Source: CAYGDP01 sp964348665 (GTDB lineage: Bacteria; Verrucomicrobiota; Verrucomicrobiia; Palsa-1439; CAYGDP01). Taken from it: a stretch of DNA of 64,000 nt. Each line of letters starts with the position of its first letter. Position 1 is the stretch's first letter. Under the pieces are notes generated by a model. That model did not search any database. It saw nothing but the letters and a program-made list of their open reading frames with translations, and was not told the DNA's origin. Shown here one piece after another: positions 26,216 through 35,518 of the stretch. Location of the stretch: positions 1-64,000 of the forward strand of contig CAYGDP010000022.1 of assembly GCA_964348665.1 (NCBI GenBank), written 5' to 3'. The position numbers and the translations under genes were made by a program.

Positions 26216-27976
26216 TCACATCTGTTCGATGGTCTCGATGCCGAGTAGGTCGAGACCCTGTTTCATGATTGCCGCCGTCAGTTGGCAGAGAGCAAGACGT
26301 GTGCTACGGGCGGGTTCGGAGGATTTCAATACGGGACAGGCTTCGTAAAAGGTCGCGAATTTTGTGGCCAACTCATAGAGATATGAGCAGAGATGATGGG
26401 GGCGGTATTCTTCCAAAACAACATAAATGGCTTCGGGAAAACGGAGAAGGTGCTTCGCAAGGTCAAGCTCGGCGGGATGCGCCAGATCGATGTTTGCCAC
26501 CGAAGTAGTTTCTCCTTTTCGGAAAATGGAACTGATTCGCACATAGGTGTATTGCAAATAGGGGGCGGTGTTCCCGCTCATTGCCAACATTTTCTCCCAC
26601 GAAAACGAGTAATCGGTAGTGCGATTGGAGCTAAGATCGGCGTACTTGAGCGCGCCCAGCCCGACCACGCGCGCAATCTGGCGTTTGCGGTTTTCAGGTA
26701 ATTCCGGGTTCTTCTCCTCAACAATCGCCAGTGCTCGACTTTCGGCTTCGTCGAGCAATTCCGCCAGCTTCGGCGGTTCGCCGTCGCGGGTCGCGAGCGG
26801 CTTGCCTGCTCCGCCGAGGATCGAACCAAACGTGATATGGTGGAGCCGCGTGTTTCCCGTGATGTTCCACCGCGCGGCAGCAGCGAAGAGCTGGCGGAAA
26901 TGGAGTTTCTGGCGAGCATCAGTGAGATACAGAATATCTTGAGAATTCCATGTTTCCATTCGGTATTGCAGGGTTGCCAGGTCGGTGGTCGCATAAAGGA
27001 AAGCGCCGTCGGCCTTTTGGATGATGAACGGGTTTGGTTTCCATTCACCGTCTTTGTTGATCAAGAAAGGATCGTCTTTCGGCGGGAGTTTGCCATCGGA
27101 GAAAATGCAGACCGCGCCGTCGCTTTCCTGCGCCAGGCCGCTCTCGCGCAGATTCTTCACGAGAGCTGACAGACGGGGGTTGTAAAAACTTTCTCCGTGC
27201 GAGTGGTCGAACTTGACGCCGAGGCGCACGTAAATCTTTTCGAACGCGGCCAGGGAAGTTTCGCGGATGCGATTCCAGATGGCGAGATTCTCCGGGTCGC
27301 CGGCCTGCAAATTCGCCAGTTCGGCGCGCGCTTCGTTTTTGACGGCAGGGTTCGCTTCGGCCTGTGCATACACAAGTTTGTAGAGCCGTTCACATTCAGC
27401 GAGAGGTTCGCGCGTGAGTTCGAGATCGTCCCGATGTTTTTTCCAGCCCACAATGAGATAACCAAACTGCGTCCCCCAATCGCCGAGGTGATTGTCGGTG
27501 ATGACCTGGTGGCCGACGAATCGGAGGATCCGGGCGAGAGCGTCGCCGAGGATGGTGGAGCGGATATGGCCGACGTGCATGGGTTTGGCGATGTTTGGCG
27601 AGCTGAAATCCAGGACGATTGTGTGCGGTGTGGCAGTGCTTGGAACGCCGAGGTGTTGATGGGCGATTGCTTCGGCGAGGTGCGTGGCGAGAAATGCTGG
27701 TTTGAGTCGGAAATTGATATAACCCGCGCCAGCGACTTCAGGGGGTTCCGAGATTTCCTCGACATAAGTGGCGAGTTCTTCGGCGACTTCCTCTGCCAAG
27801 GTACGCGGATTTGTGCCGAGCTGTTTGGCAAGCGCGATGAGAGTGTTACATTGATAATCGCCAAACCGCCCATCGGCGCAGCGGCGAACTTGTGCATAGG
27901 GAGAATGGGACGGGCCGAGAGTATCCTCGATGGCATCGGCCAGGGCGCGTTCGAGGATTTGTTGTACGGAGTGCAC
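26216..27976 (-). CDS. argS: Arginyl-tRNA synthetase
   Basis: Charges tRNA-Arg with arginine. It has 586 residues, the normal length. The class I HIGH motif appears as HVGH (134-137) in SSPNIAKPMHVGHIRST, and the KMSKS region is degenerate, as is common in ArgRS. The N-terminal Add1-like domain and the C-terminal helical anticodon domain (DALRALPA-type region replaced here by LAHPAELDLAKHLLRFPEAI) are present. The start is GTG 27976. It converges with the coiled-coil gene, stops only 6 bases apart. Confidence 0.96.
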   Translation of the reverse strand: MHSVQQILERALADAIEDTLGPSHSPYAQVRRCADGRFGDYQCNTLIALAKQLGTNPRTLAEEVAEELATYVEEISEPPEVAGAGYINFRLKPAFLATHLAEAIAHQHLGVPSTATPHTIVLDFSSPNIAKPMHVGHIRSTILGDALARILRFVGHQVITDNHLGDWGTQFGYLIVGWKKHRDDLELTREPLAECERLYKLVYAQAEANPAVKNEARAELANLQAGDPENLAIWNRIRETSLAAFEKIYVRLGVKFDHSHGESFYNPRLSALVKNLRESGLAQESDGAVCIFSDGKLPPKDDPFLINKDGEWKPNPFIIQKADGAFLYATTDLATLQYRMETWNSQDILYLTDARQKLHFRQLFAAAARWNITGNTRLHHITFGSILGGAGKPLATRDGEPPKLAELLDEAESRALAIVEEKNPELPENRKRQIARVVGLGALKYADLSSNRTTDYSFSWEKMLAMSGNTAPYLQYTYVRISSIFRKGETTSVANIDLAHPAELDLAKHLLRFPEAIYVVLEEYRPHHLCSYLYELATKFATFYEACPVLKSSEPARSTRLALCQLTAAIMKQGLDLLGIETIEQM

Positions 27977-27980
27977 GGCG

Positions 27981-28445
27981 TTACTTTGAACCGTGACTCT
28001 TGATCAGGTCAAGAATGTCTTTGGCGTCCTTCGCGCGATTGATTTGGTCGCGGAACTTCTTATCGTGCATGAATTTGGATATGCTGGAGAGGACTTGCAG
28101 ATGTTTTTTTTCCTGTCCCATCGGCGAGAGGAATAAGACGACGAAATGGACGGGCCGATTGTCCATTGCGGAAAAATCTACCCCACTGGCCGAGCGACCG
28201 AGTGCGCCGACGAAATCGCGGGTTGCTTCCGTGGGAGTGTGCGGAATGCCAACGCCATCGCCGATGCCGGTGGTGATGGATTGCTCGCGTTTTTTGAGGG
28301 CGGCAAGGACTCGATCCCGTTGGTCGGCGCCAAGTTTTTTGCTGGAAATGAGAGTGTCCACGAGTTCCTCGATGGCCTGCCAGCGGTCTTTGGCTTTGAG
28401 AGCGGGGACGATGGTGTCGGGGGAGAGGATGTCAGTCAGGTTCAT
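27981..28445 (-). CDS. PTS EIIA domain protein, fructose/nitrogen (PtsN) type
   Basis: A stand-alone EIIA domain of 154 residues. The phospho-acceptor His69 sits in GDGVGIPHTPTEATRD, with AMDNRPVHFVVLFLSP later, as in PtsN/FruA-type EIIA. No EI, HPr, EIIB or EIIC lies nearby, so a regulatory role is likelier than sugar uptake. ATG 28445 is chosen because similarity starts at MNLTDILSPD; the frame's first codon four residues earlier is TTG. It ends 5 bases before argS begins and is probably co-transcribed with it. Confidence 0.88.
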   Translation of the reverse strand: MNLTDILSPDTIVPALKAKDRWQAIEELVDTLISSKKLGADQRDRVLAALKKREQSITTGIGDGVGIPHTPTEATRDFVGALGRSASGVDFSAMDNRPVHFVVLFLSPMGQEKKHLQVLSSISKFMHDKKFRDQINRAKDAKDILDLIKSHGSK

Positions 28446-28509
28446 GGGTGTGCGCAACGAACCACACAGCGAGCATTAAATCAAAGCCAGTGGGGAACTT
28501 CAATGCTTT

Positions 28510-29208
28510 TTACGGGACGGGAAGTTTGATCTCCTTGCCGCGGTGGCGCAGAGTGACGTTCTGTTCATCGATTTCGATGACATTCGCCCCTGCAATTTGC
28601 TCTCCAACGCTGACCGCTTGATCGCCGATGAGCGCGACTTTGCCTTTCGAAGCGGAGAGAATGACGCCTTTGACTCGTAGCTTGCGAATGTCATCGGTGC
28701 CGTCGCTAGATCGTCCCTTAGTGGTGGAGGGTGGAGCCGCAGGTTCTTCCTCGGCTTCGTTGGTTTTGGTCTTGCTGTTTTTCACGTCGGAGTTGAAGAT
28801 TTCGAGGAAATTGAATTTTGGCTTGGTTGGCGCCGCCGTGTCTTCCTCGTCATCTGTGCGGGAGGCAACGGCACCTGTGATGGAGACGCGTTTGGTCGGC
28901 TTGGTCGAGGAGGCAGTTTTGGCTGGCTTTTCAGAATCGGTTTTGTCGGTTTTATCCGTCTTTCCAACCTGTGCGCTGCCGGAGACGGGTTTGCTCGGGA
29001 ACAGATAATAGTACGCGACACCAGCGATCATGGCTCCGAGGACGACGAGCAAAGCGATATTGGGTTTGCCGCCACTGCTCGCGCGCGTTGCGGGTGCGCC
29101 GGGAACGCCGGGGCGGCGTTGTTGTTGAACGGGTACGCCGGCGGGTGACGACCCGGGGGTCGATGGCTGTCCTTGGGCGCGTTTGAGGGCGTCATTAATC
29201 AGGCTCAT
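28510..29208 (-). CDS. GspB-like single-pass membrane protein
   Basis: A 232-residue protein starting MSLINDALKRAQ, the signature N-terminus of GspB-type type II secretion accessory proteins. It has one membrane helix (IALLVVLGAMIAGVAYYYLF, about 50-69), a long Lys/Thr/Pro-rich periplasmic linker, and a compact C-terminal domain (LRVKGVILSASKGKVALIGDQAV; EIDEQNVTLRHRGKEIKL) like the GspB C-terminus. Its ATG overlaps the ExeA-like stop by four bases (ATGA) with ggagag upstream. In other bacteria this pair helps insert the secretin into peptidoglycan. Confidence 0.8.
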   Translation of the reverse strand: MSLINDALKRAQGQPSTPGSSPAGVPVQQQRRPGVPGAPATRASSGGKPNIALLVVLGAMIAGVAYYYLFPSKPVSGSAQVGKTDKTDKTDSEKPAKTASSTKPTKRVSITGAVASRTDDEEDTAAPTKPKFNFLEIFNSDVKNSKTKTNEAEEEPAAPPSTTKGRSSDGTDDIRKLRVKGVILSASKGKVALIGDQAVSVGEQIAGANVIEIDEQNVTLRHRGKEIKLPVP

Positions 29209-30020
29209 AGTGTCTCTCCTTCTAACTCGGCGACAGCTCGTTTGACCATCGCTTTCGTCAAAATGTTCGTTTGAAATACGTACCCAGCCAATAAAGTTTT
29301 GTCACAAACGGCGTTGACCAGGCGGGGCACGCCACAGGAATATTTAAATACCGCGCGTGATGCGTCCCGCTCGAACTGCGGTCCGTTTCCATTCGCGCCC
29401 GCCGTGGCGAGGCGGTGATGAATATACTCGTCGACTTCCTCTTCCCGAAGCGGGTGCAGGTGATATCGCACGGTGATGCGCTGCCGCAACTGGCGCAGGG
29501 AAGTCTGATTCAGTTTATCGCGCAACTCCGGTTGACCCAGCAGAACGATTTGCAGCAATTTGCGGTCGGTCGTTTCGAGATTGGATAGCAGCCGGACTTG
29601 CTCGAGCAATTCGTCAGTCATCGCTTGGGCGTCATCAATCAAAAGAACCGCCTCATTGCCCGCCATGATTTCTGCCAGCAGAAATTTGTTGAGCTGGGTG
29701 ATGAAGTCGAACCGGTCGCGTCCTTTTGGTTCCAGTCCAAACTCGATGAGGATTGCCTTGAGCAGTTGCTTTGGGGTGAGCACCGGGTTGAGGATCAGCG
29801 CCGTCTTGAATTTGGGGCCGAGCTGTTCCAGCAACGCACGGCACAGCGTCGTCTTGCCGGCGCCCACCTCGCCCGTCAATTCGACGAACCCCTTCCGCTG
29901 TTGGATGCCGTAAAGCAGGTGATTGAGCGCTTCCCGGTGTTTTTCGCTGAAAAAAAGGAATCGCGGGTTCGGCGTGATGTCGAACGGCGGTTCTTTAAAC
30001 CCGTAATACTCCAGATACAT
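29205..30020 (-). CDS. ExeA/GspA-like AAA ATPase
   Basis: A 271-residue AAA ATPase of the type II secretion/secretin-assembly class (AAA_22). The start MYLEYYGFKEPPFDITPNPRFLF is diagnostic, with Walker A GEVGAGKTT and Walker B AVLLIDDAQAM. It lacks the C-terminal peptidoglycan-binding domain of long ExeA forms. ATG 30020 is chosen from family similarity; an AGGAGG sits somewhat far upstream (about 15 bases). It is coupled by ATGA overlap to the GspB-like gene. No other secretion genes are in view. Confidence 0.87.
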   Translation of the reverse strand: MYLEYYGFKEPPFDITPNPRFLFFSEKHREALNHLLYGIQQRKGFVELTGEVGAGKTTLCRALLEQLGPKFKTALILNPVLTPKQLLKAILIEFGLEPKGRDRFDFITQLNKFLLAEIMAGNEAVLLIDDAQAMTDELLEQVRLLSNLETTDRKLLQIVLLGQPELRDKLNQTSLRQLRQRITVRYHLHPLREEEVDEYIHHRLATAGANGNGPQFERDASRAVFKYSCGVPRLVNAVCDKTLLAGYVFQTNILTKAMVKRAVAELEGETL

Positions 30021-30071
30021 GGTTGTTTCGGTACGGCCTCCTAATATAGAGCACACAACCCCATGATGCAA

Positions 30072-30941
30072 TCACTCGCTTTCTTCGCGTTTCATCCGCG
30101 CCAGCCCCTCCGGCAATGTAAGCATCCGCCCGCGGATAACTCCATGCATTTTCTCCATCCGCAGCCCGCCCCGGAGCGGTCGCCGCGCTTTCTGGACAAC
30201 TTGCGCGCTGGTCACAATATCCAATGCAGCATTGATTATGCCAAACCCCCGCGCCACCTCCATCGCCAGTTCGACCCGGTTGACCCAACTCATCCCTCCC
30301 GCGTGAAACAACCCGGTTGCCCTGCGCTCCACCAGCTCCCGGATCACTTCCGCCAAATTCGGCGCATAGGTCGGTGATCCGTATTGGTCGCTGAACACCC
30401 GCGGTTTCTCTCCGGCGCGAAACCTTCGCAACAATTGCAAAACAAAATTTTTCCCCAATCGTTCCCATCCATACACGCTGCTTGTGCGCAGGATGAGGTG
30501 GTGCGGTACGGTTTCTCGGACGACGTTCTCCGCTTCGAGCTTATGGCGGCTGTAGTGATTGATCGGGTTTGGCGTCGCATCCTCCCCATACGGCCCCGCC
30601 GTGCCGTCAAAAACATAATCCGTCGAAATATAGACCAACCTTGCGTCGAGCTTCCTCGCCGCCCGCGCCACCGCCGCCGTGCCGTCCACATTGATTTGAC
30701 GGGATAATTCCGGCTTCTCTTCGCATAAATCCACGTTGGTCATCGCCGCCGGCAACAGCACGACATCCGGCCGGAACTCGCCGATGATCTTCTCAATCTG
30801 CGCAGGATCGGCGAGATCGAGTGGCGTCAACTCGGACTGGATTTGTGAGTGGCAAGTGCCAAGTGTCTCGCCCAGCGCAGAGAATTCGCGGAGCAAATTC
30901 TGCCCCACCAATCCCGACGCGCCGATGACGATGGTTTTCAT
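30072..30941 (-). CDS. dTDP-4-dehydrorhamnose reductase (RmlD)-like protein
   Basis: An extended-SDR sugar-nucleotide reductase of 289 residues, the size of RmlD, which makes dTDP-L-rhamnose. It has the Rossmann motif GASGLVGQNLL (8-18), ISTDYVFDGTAGPYGE, and a Tyr-x-x-x-Lys pair in HYSRHK. RmlA, B and C are absent here, so a different sugar is possible. It lies 86 bases downstream of pafA on the same strand and could be read through from the proteasome operon. Confidence 0.87.
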   Translation of the reverse strand: MKTIVIGASGLVGQNLLREFSALGETLGTCHSQIQSELTPLDLADPAQIEKIIGEFRPDVVLLPAAMTNVDLCEEKPELSRQINVDGTAAVARAARKLDARLVYISTDYVFDGTAGPYGEDATPNPINHYSRHKLEAENVVRETVPHHLILRTSSVYGWERLGKNFVLQLLRRFRAGEKPRVFSDQYGSPTYAPNLAEVIRELVERRATGLFHAGGMSWVNRVELAMEVARGFGIINAALDIVTSAQVVQKARRPLRGGLRMEKMHGVIRGRMLTLPEGLARMKREESE

Positions 30942-31027
30942 GCGACGCGCAGTTTAACCGAAACCAGCCAGTATTTGTAGCTGCGAAACCATGTTCTTGA
31001 AGTGGAACGCAGCCAGAAGTCAGTTGG

Positions 31028-32428
31028 CTACGCAATTCCCTGAAAAAGCCGATGGACTTCTGGCAAATAATGATGAAATGGATTGCCCATGTGCAGCGCC
31101 CGCGTGTCGTCCAGAAAAATTTCGTCCCAGTTGATTCGATAGCTGACGTTCCGATCAATCAATTGTTTTACCGCCCAGCCACGTGCTTGCGCCCTCGTAT
31201 TGGTGGGAGGCTCGGCCGCGCATATTTTCAATTCATCCAGACTGACGATGCGTTTGGCGATGCCTTGGTCAATCAATCCCGCGAACAATCCACGACGCGG
31301 ATCGAGGTTGTGATATTCCAAGTCTTGCGATTGCATCCACGGATCGCGCCAGTTCAAATCTTCCTCTTCGGCAAACATCCGCAACAACCATTTCTTGGAG
31401 ACCCAGTCCACTTTGCCAACCAATGTCATCGGGTCGTGTTCCAACGCATCCAGCGTGGCCGCCCATTCTTCGAGAATCCATCGTTCTTCCTCGCCGCGCG
31501 CACAGTAATGTTGGGCGACACCCAGAAAACTGCGCTGGATCTCCAGTGCGCTGCGAGTCTGGCCGTTGTCGAGCCGCACCTGCCACTTATTCGTTGGATC
31601 GCGAGAGATGTCACGAGTCGCCTGCACGGCGTCCATCAAGGCCACGCGCTTTGGCACAATGCCTTCTTCGAGCAAGTCCAGCACCATGGCCGTCGTCCCA
31701 ATCTTGAGCGCCGTTGCGTATTCGCTGATGTTGGAATCACCAATGAGCAGGTGCAGACGCCGAAATTTCCGATAATCAGCCAGCGGCTCATCGCGGGCGT
31801 TGATGATGGCGCGATTGAATTGCACCCATTGATAGATGTCGTTGACGATGTGGTCGGCGCGCTGCGATATTTGAAAATCCACCTGGCCGGGTGTCCGATG
31901 CGGGTCGAACTCGAAGGCGAGGGGATTGGCCTGACCGACTCGTCCCGCGCCCGTGAAAATTTGCCGGGTGGATAGAAACGCCAATAAGGCAGCCAACACT
32001 TGCGGCGTGAACTGCGCCTCGCGTTTCATCAGATAATTTTCGTGGCTGCCAAAGGTCGCTCCCGTGTAATGATCAATGTTGTTCTTGAGAAAACAGACGG
32101 AATCCTGCAGCCCCATCTTCTCGACGGCGGTTTGCAGCAAATAATCGCCCGCACGATCATAGCCGACGATGTCGCGCAGGCTCAAGCATTCCGGGGTCGC
32201 GTACTCAATGTGTCCCATATCGAGATAAAGCCTGCCGCCATTGACCAAAAATCCACCGTTCCCCGGTGGCTCCTCGTAATCGCGGTAGTGCAAATCCACC
32301 GCGCCCACGCGCTCGGTTTTGAAGAGATGATTCTTGATGCGAATCGGAAACACGTCTGGGCCGCCCTGCCGGTCCTCGGCGACGACCAGACACCCAAATT
32401 CCGTTTCCAACCCAACAATCCGATTCAC
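31028..32428 (-). CDS. pafA: PafA-type ligase of the UBact/Pup system
   Basis: Predicted to use ATP to form an isopeptide bond between the C-terminal Glu of UBact and lysines of target proteins. It has 466 residues, glutamine-synthetase-like fold. GLETEFG (6-12) and RLYLDMGHIEYATPE (67-80, catalytic Asp70) match PafA; FLKNNIDHYTGATFGSHENYLM and INARDEPLADYRKFRRLHLLIGDSNISE are shared family blocks. It lacks the long N-terminal loop that marks Dop, and ends EVHRLFQGIA like actinobacterial PafA. The start is GTG 32428. It is last in the proteasome gene row, 77 bases after prcA, the same place as in actinobacteria. Confidence 0.93.
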   Translation of the reverse strand: MNRIVGLETEFGCLVVAEDRQGGPDVFPIRIKNHLFKTERVGAVDLHYRDYEEPPGNGGFLVNGGRLYLDMGHIEYATPECLSLRDIVGYDRAGDYLLQTAVEKMGLQDSVCFLKNNIDHYTGATFGSHENYLMKREAQFTPQVLAALLAFLSTRQIFTGAGRVGQANPLAFEFDPHRTPGQVDFQISQRADHIVNDIYQWVQFNRAIINARDEPLADYRKFRRLHLLIGDSNISEYATALKIGTTAMVLDLLEEGIVPKRVALMDAVQATRDISRDPTNKWQVRLDNGQTRSALEIQRSFLGVAQHYCARGEEERWILEEWAATLDALEHDPMTLVGKVDWVSKKWLLRMFAEEEDLNWRDPWMQSQDLEYHNLDPRRGLFAGLIDQGIAKRIVSLDELKICAAEPPTNTRAQARGWAVKQLIDRNVSYRINWDEIFLDDTRALHMGNPFHHYLPEVHRLFQGIA

Positions 32429-32505
32429 AATGGTCTAGCTTAGCTGCTTTTGCGCCATTTGCAATCCTATCGACTGCAAATGTGTACCGCGAACTGTTCC
32501 TTGTC

Positions 32506-33297
32506 TTATATCTCTTTCAATACGGTACGTGTTTCGCGTTCTTCGAGGCGGCGGAATTTTGTGTCGGCCGGACGGCTGCGCTCCAACACGGCGGCTTCGA
32601 CCGCGCGAGTCTTCAATTCTTCTTGGAGCGCTTTGCTCCAATCGAATTCTTCCGGTTTGGCCGCCTCTTTTTCCTGCGCGGCAGCAGCGGGCGTCATGCG
32701 ACCGGCGTGCTGGCCGACCGCCCATGTTTCCAGCGCCAGTTTCAAGGCCGCATCACGATTGCCGCGCCCATCCCAGTCGGTTTTGTCGAGATGCTGGCGC
32801 ATGGCATCCTCGGCGTTGCGGGAACCCGCCAATGCCGCGTAGCGCTCCTCGCCGTGACGCGAGTGAAACGACCCGTCGTAGTCCACCGTAAAATAATTAT
32901 CTTCCACCGGTGTATCGCCCAGCTCGGCCATGAGCAACTTGGCGATGAACGGCGCTTGAAAAATCTGTTCGAAGGTGATTTTCATTGTCGGGCTTAGCCC
33001 GTAATTCACCATTCGCCGCAGCGAAACGTCGGTGACGGCGCGGCTGAATCCTTCCAAATGCGCCACGTCAATGGCAATCATTCGCAGACGTTCGATGTCG
33101 GCTGGATGTCCCACGGCCGTCAGCGCCACACGGTCGTATATTTCAAAAAGTTTTTGCCGATCGCGTCCAAGCGTGACAAAGAGCAGACCCTCCGCGTACG
33201 AGAGCAGCACCACGGGACTGCCTGCGCGAAGCTGGTCTTCGATGTATTGCCGGCGATTCGCGATCGCCTCGACCCAACGATATGGTTCTTCAATCAT
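32506..33297 (-). CDS. prcA: Proteasome alpha subunit
   Basis: Non-catalytic outer-ring subunit of a 20S proteasome, 263 residues. It opens with a helix (YRWVEAIANRRQYIEDQL) and then SPVVLLSYAEGLLFVT, the position of KSVVALAYAGGVLFVA in actinobacterial PrcA; IYDRVALTAVGHPADIERLRMIAIDVAHLEGF aligns well. It has no catalytic Thr. The C-terminal 60 residues are charged and helical (AAAQEKEAAKPEEFDWSKAL). Its ATG overlaps the beta stop by four bases, so alpha and beta are translationally coupled, which would keep ring subunits balanced. Confidence 0.92.
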   Translation of the reverse strand: MIEEPYRWVEAIANRRQYIEDQLRAGSPVVLLSYAEGLLFVTLGRDRQKLFEIYDRVALTAVGHPADIERLRMIAIDVAHLEGFSRAVTDVSLRRMVNYGLSPTMKITFEQIFQAPFIAKLLMAELGDTPVEDNYFTVDYDGSFHSRHGEERYAALAGSRNAEDAMRQHLDKTDWDGRGNRDAALKLALETWAVGQHAGRMTPAAAAQEKEAAKPEEFDWSKALQEELKTRAVEAAVLERSRPADTKFRRLEERETRTVLKEI

Positions 33298-34157
33298 GCC
33301 AAGTCCTTCTTGTAAAGCCGGGCGAGTTCGGCGGGGGCGAAATGTCGAATCCCTTTGGCGGTAATGGTGCTGACTAACGGAAAAACTTTGTCGCGCCGAT
33401 TATAGCCGCCGGTGGCGGAGTCAGATTCCGCGGCGGTGTCGAGCAAACGCAGCGCGGTAACCGCGGAATCGTTCTCGTTCATTTTGGCGAGTGGTCGGCC
33501 ACCCCAATTATTCAGGTAATACAGGATGCTGCGAACGGCAGGAGACCCGGAGCCGGTTGTTGCATAATCCACGCCCTCAAACTGTGCGCCGAGTACGTCG
33601 TAGAAAAAAATCCGTCCGCCTCCGCCGTTTCCGTTTGTGTCATATGTGGCGAAGATGGGGACGACGGCGCCAACGCCCTGCAAGATCATCGGCAGCCGCT
33701 CTTGGAGTGAGCGCGAAAGCATTCGCACTTTGCCTTCCAGACTCATTTCTTGGAGTTGACTGCGGCGGTAGTATTTGAGTGAATGTTGCATTACACGCGC
33801 CGTTTCCCACGCCATCGCCGGCACGCCCGAAATCGCCAGCAAACTGTGGTCGTCGATCGTCAACACTTTATCGGCACGATCGTACATGATGGTGTTGCCC
33901 GCCGTGGCGCGACGGTCGCCCGCGACCAGCACGCCGTCTTTGAATTTGACCGCGAGGACGGTCGTTGCTTCGGTGGCAACGTATTTTTCCGCGCTTGCCG
34001 CCAGCGGGGAACTCGACCACGGCTGCAGCGCGCCGCTGGCTTTGAGCACGCCCAGGAAATCACCGTCGGACGGATGCTGCGGCATCGGCGGGCGCGCAAA
34101 CTCGGCTGAATTGGGTCGGAACTCTTTCATGAGCGACCAACTATACAGGTAATTCAT
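33294..34157 (-). CDS. prcB: Proteasome beta subunit (Thr protease)
   Basis: Catalytic subunit of the 20S proteasome. The predicted propeptide ends in VATEA, and the mature chain begins TTVLAVKFKDGVLVAGDRR, giving Thr1 (residue 65 from ATG 34157), Asp17 (in AGDRR) and Lys33 (in DRADKVLTID), the expected triad. TTGSGSPAVRS and ESDSATGGYNRRDKVFP match further family blocks. The start is uncertain: ATG 34157 gives a 64-residue and ATG 34130 a 55-residue propeptide, and neither has a good ribosome site; the open frame further upstream overlaps the ChrA-like gene. Coupled to prcA downstream. Confidence 0.94.
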   Translation of the reverse strand: MNYLYSWSLMKEFRPNSAEFARPPMPQHPSDGDFLGVLKASGALQPWSSSPLAASAEKYVATEATTVLAVKFKDGVLVAGDRRATAGNTIMYDRADKVLTIDDHSLLAISGVPAMAWETARVMQHSLKYYRRSQLQEMSLEGKVRMLSRSLQERLPMILQGVGAVVPIFATYDTNGNGGGGRIFFYDVLGAQFEGVDYATTGSGSPAVRSILYYLNNWGGRPLAKMNENDSAVTALRLLDTAAESDSATGGYNRRDKVFPLVSTITAKGIRHFAPAELARLYKKDLA

Positions 34158-34192
34158 TTGACACGCAAACCTGAAGCTTGATTCGTAGTCAA

Positions 34193-35494
34193 TTAGGTTG
34201 AGATCAGACGATACAGTATTCCGATTGTGCCACAGGCGAGGACAACTGGCACGACATCCCATTTCCAGCGTAGCAGACCGATGAAGGCGATGATCCCGAC
34301 GGCGATGCCGAACCAATTGACTTCGGTTGCCGCCGGGAAAATCGTTTGCAGGCCAAACCATACCGCGAGATTGAGCACTACGCCGACCACGGTCGCCGTT
34401 ATCGCGGTGAGAACGGTGGAAAGTTTGACGTTGCTGCGTAGTCGCTCGATGTAGGGAGCCCCGAGAAAAATCCAGAGAAAACACGGCAGGAACGTGACCC
34501 AAGTTGTTATCAATGCGCCCAGCAATGCCGCGAACCATTGCGGCAATCCTCCGGCGTCGTTCCATCCGCCGAGGTAACCAACAAATTGGACGACCATGAT
34601 GAGAGGGCCTGGTGTCGTCTCTGCCAAACCGAGTCCGTCCATCATTTGCGGAGCGGTAAGCCAGTGGTGGTGTTCCACGGCGTTTTGGGCGACATACGGC
34701 AGCACCGCATACGCGCCGCCGAACGTGACCATCGCCGCTTTACTGAAGAAAATTCCTTCACTCACAAACACGCTGTCCCAACCGCGCCATACGCCCAGCA
34801 GCAACACCGGTGTCCACCAGAGTGCGAGGCAGACGACAACGACAGAGACGGTACGTAGCATTGTAGGCCGTGTGCCCTCCCGCGGCGATTCGGGATCGAG
34901 GTCTTTGATAACACTGAACAATCTCGGAAAATAGGTTCCTCCAATCAACCCAATAGCCGCCGCCGACACGATGATCGCCGGGAATGGGATGTGAAAGAAA
35001 TAAATCGCCACGAACGCTGCGGCGGCCAGCGCATACATCACAGCGTTCTTCAGCGCCTTTTTGCCGATGCGGATGACCGCGTGCGCGACGATCGCCATGA
35101 CGGCAGGTTTAAGTCCGAAAAAAATCGCGGCGATCCATGCGACGTGACCGTAAATGACGTAGACCCAGCTTAATGCCAGCAAGATAAATATGGACGGGAT
35201 GACGAAGAGCGCTCCAGCTACAATGCCTCCCCGCGTGCCGTGCATCAGCCAGCCGATATAGGTTGCCAGTTGTTGCGCCTCCGGTCCTGGCAATAACATG
35301 CAGAAGTTGAGCGCATGCAGAAATCGTTCTTCCGAAATCCATCGCCGCTTTTCCACCAGCTCGGTGTGCATGATGGCGATCTGTCCCGTCGGCCCCCCAA
35401 AGCTGATGAATCCTAGTTTAATCCAAAAACGGCACGCCTCGACAAAAGTTGGGCGAGACAAGGGGATGGGGAGAGGTTGGTCGGTGGAAGTCAT
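34193..35494 (-). CDS. Chromate transporter (CHR/ChrA) family protein
   Basis: Inner-membrane transporter of 433 residues with two homologous halves. The first has FWIKLGFISFGGPTGQIAIMHTELVEKRRWISEERFL and NFCMLLPGPEAQQLATYIGWLMHG; the second has FFSKAAMVTFGGAYAVLPYVAQ and DGLGLAETTPGPLIMVVQFVGYLGG. The FGGP and PGP motifs are diagnostic. The family exports chromate in some bacteria, but many members have untested substrates. It is remarkable for its position, inside the proteasome operon between UBact (24 bases upstream) and prcB (35 bases downstream). Confidence 0.92.
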   Translation of the reverse strand: MTSTDQPLPIPLSRPTFVEACRFWIKLGFISFGGPTGQIAIMHTELVEKRRWISEERFLHALNFCMLLPGPEAQQLATYIGWLMHGTRGGIVAGALFVIPSIFILLALSWVYVIYGHVAWIAAIFFGLKPAVMAIVAHAVIRIGKKALKNAVMYALAAAAFVAIYFFHIPFPAIIVSAAAIGLIGGTYFPRLFSVIKDLDPESPREGTRPTMLRTVSVVVVCLALWWTPVLLLGVWRGWDSVFVSEGIFFSKAAMVTFGGAYAVLPYVAQNAVEHHHWLTAPQMMDGLGLAETTPGPLIMVVQFVGYLGGWNDAGGLPQWFAALLGALITTWVTFLPCFLWIFLGAPYIERLRSNVKLSTVLTAITATVVGVVLNLAVWFGLQTIFPAATEVNWFGIAVGIIAFIGLLRWKWDVVPVVLACGTIGILYRLIST

Positions 35495-35518
35495 CAGGCG
35501 GTTTGCGGACCCCGCCCG

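Noticed and set aside
34158..34565. Upstream extension of the proteasome beta frame
   Set aside because: It overlaps the ChrA-like gene, is Arg-rich shadow sequence, and would precede the propeptide without family support.
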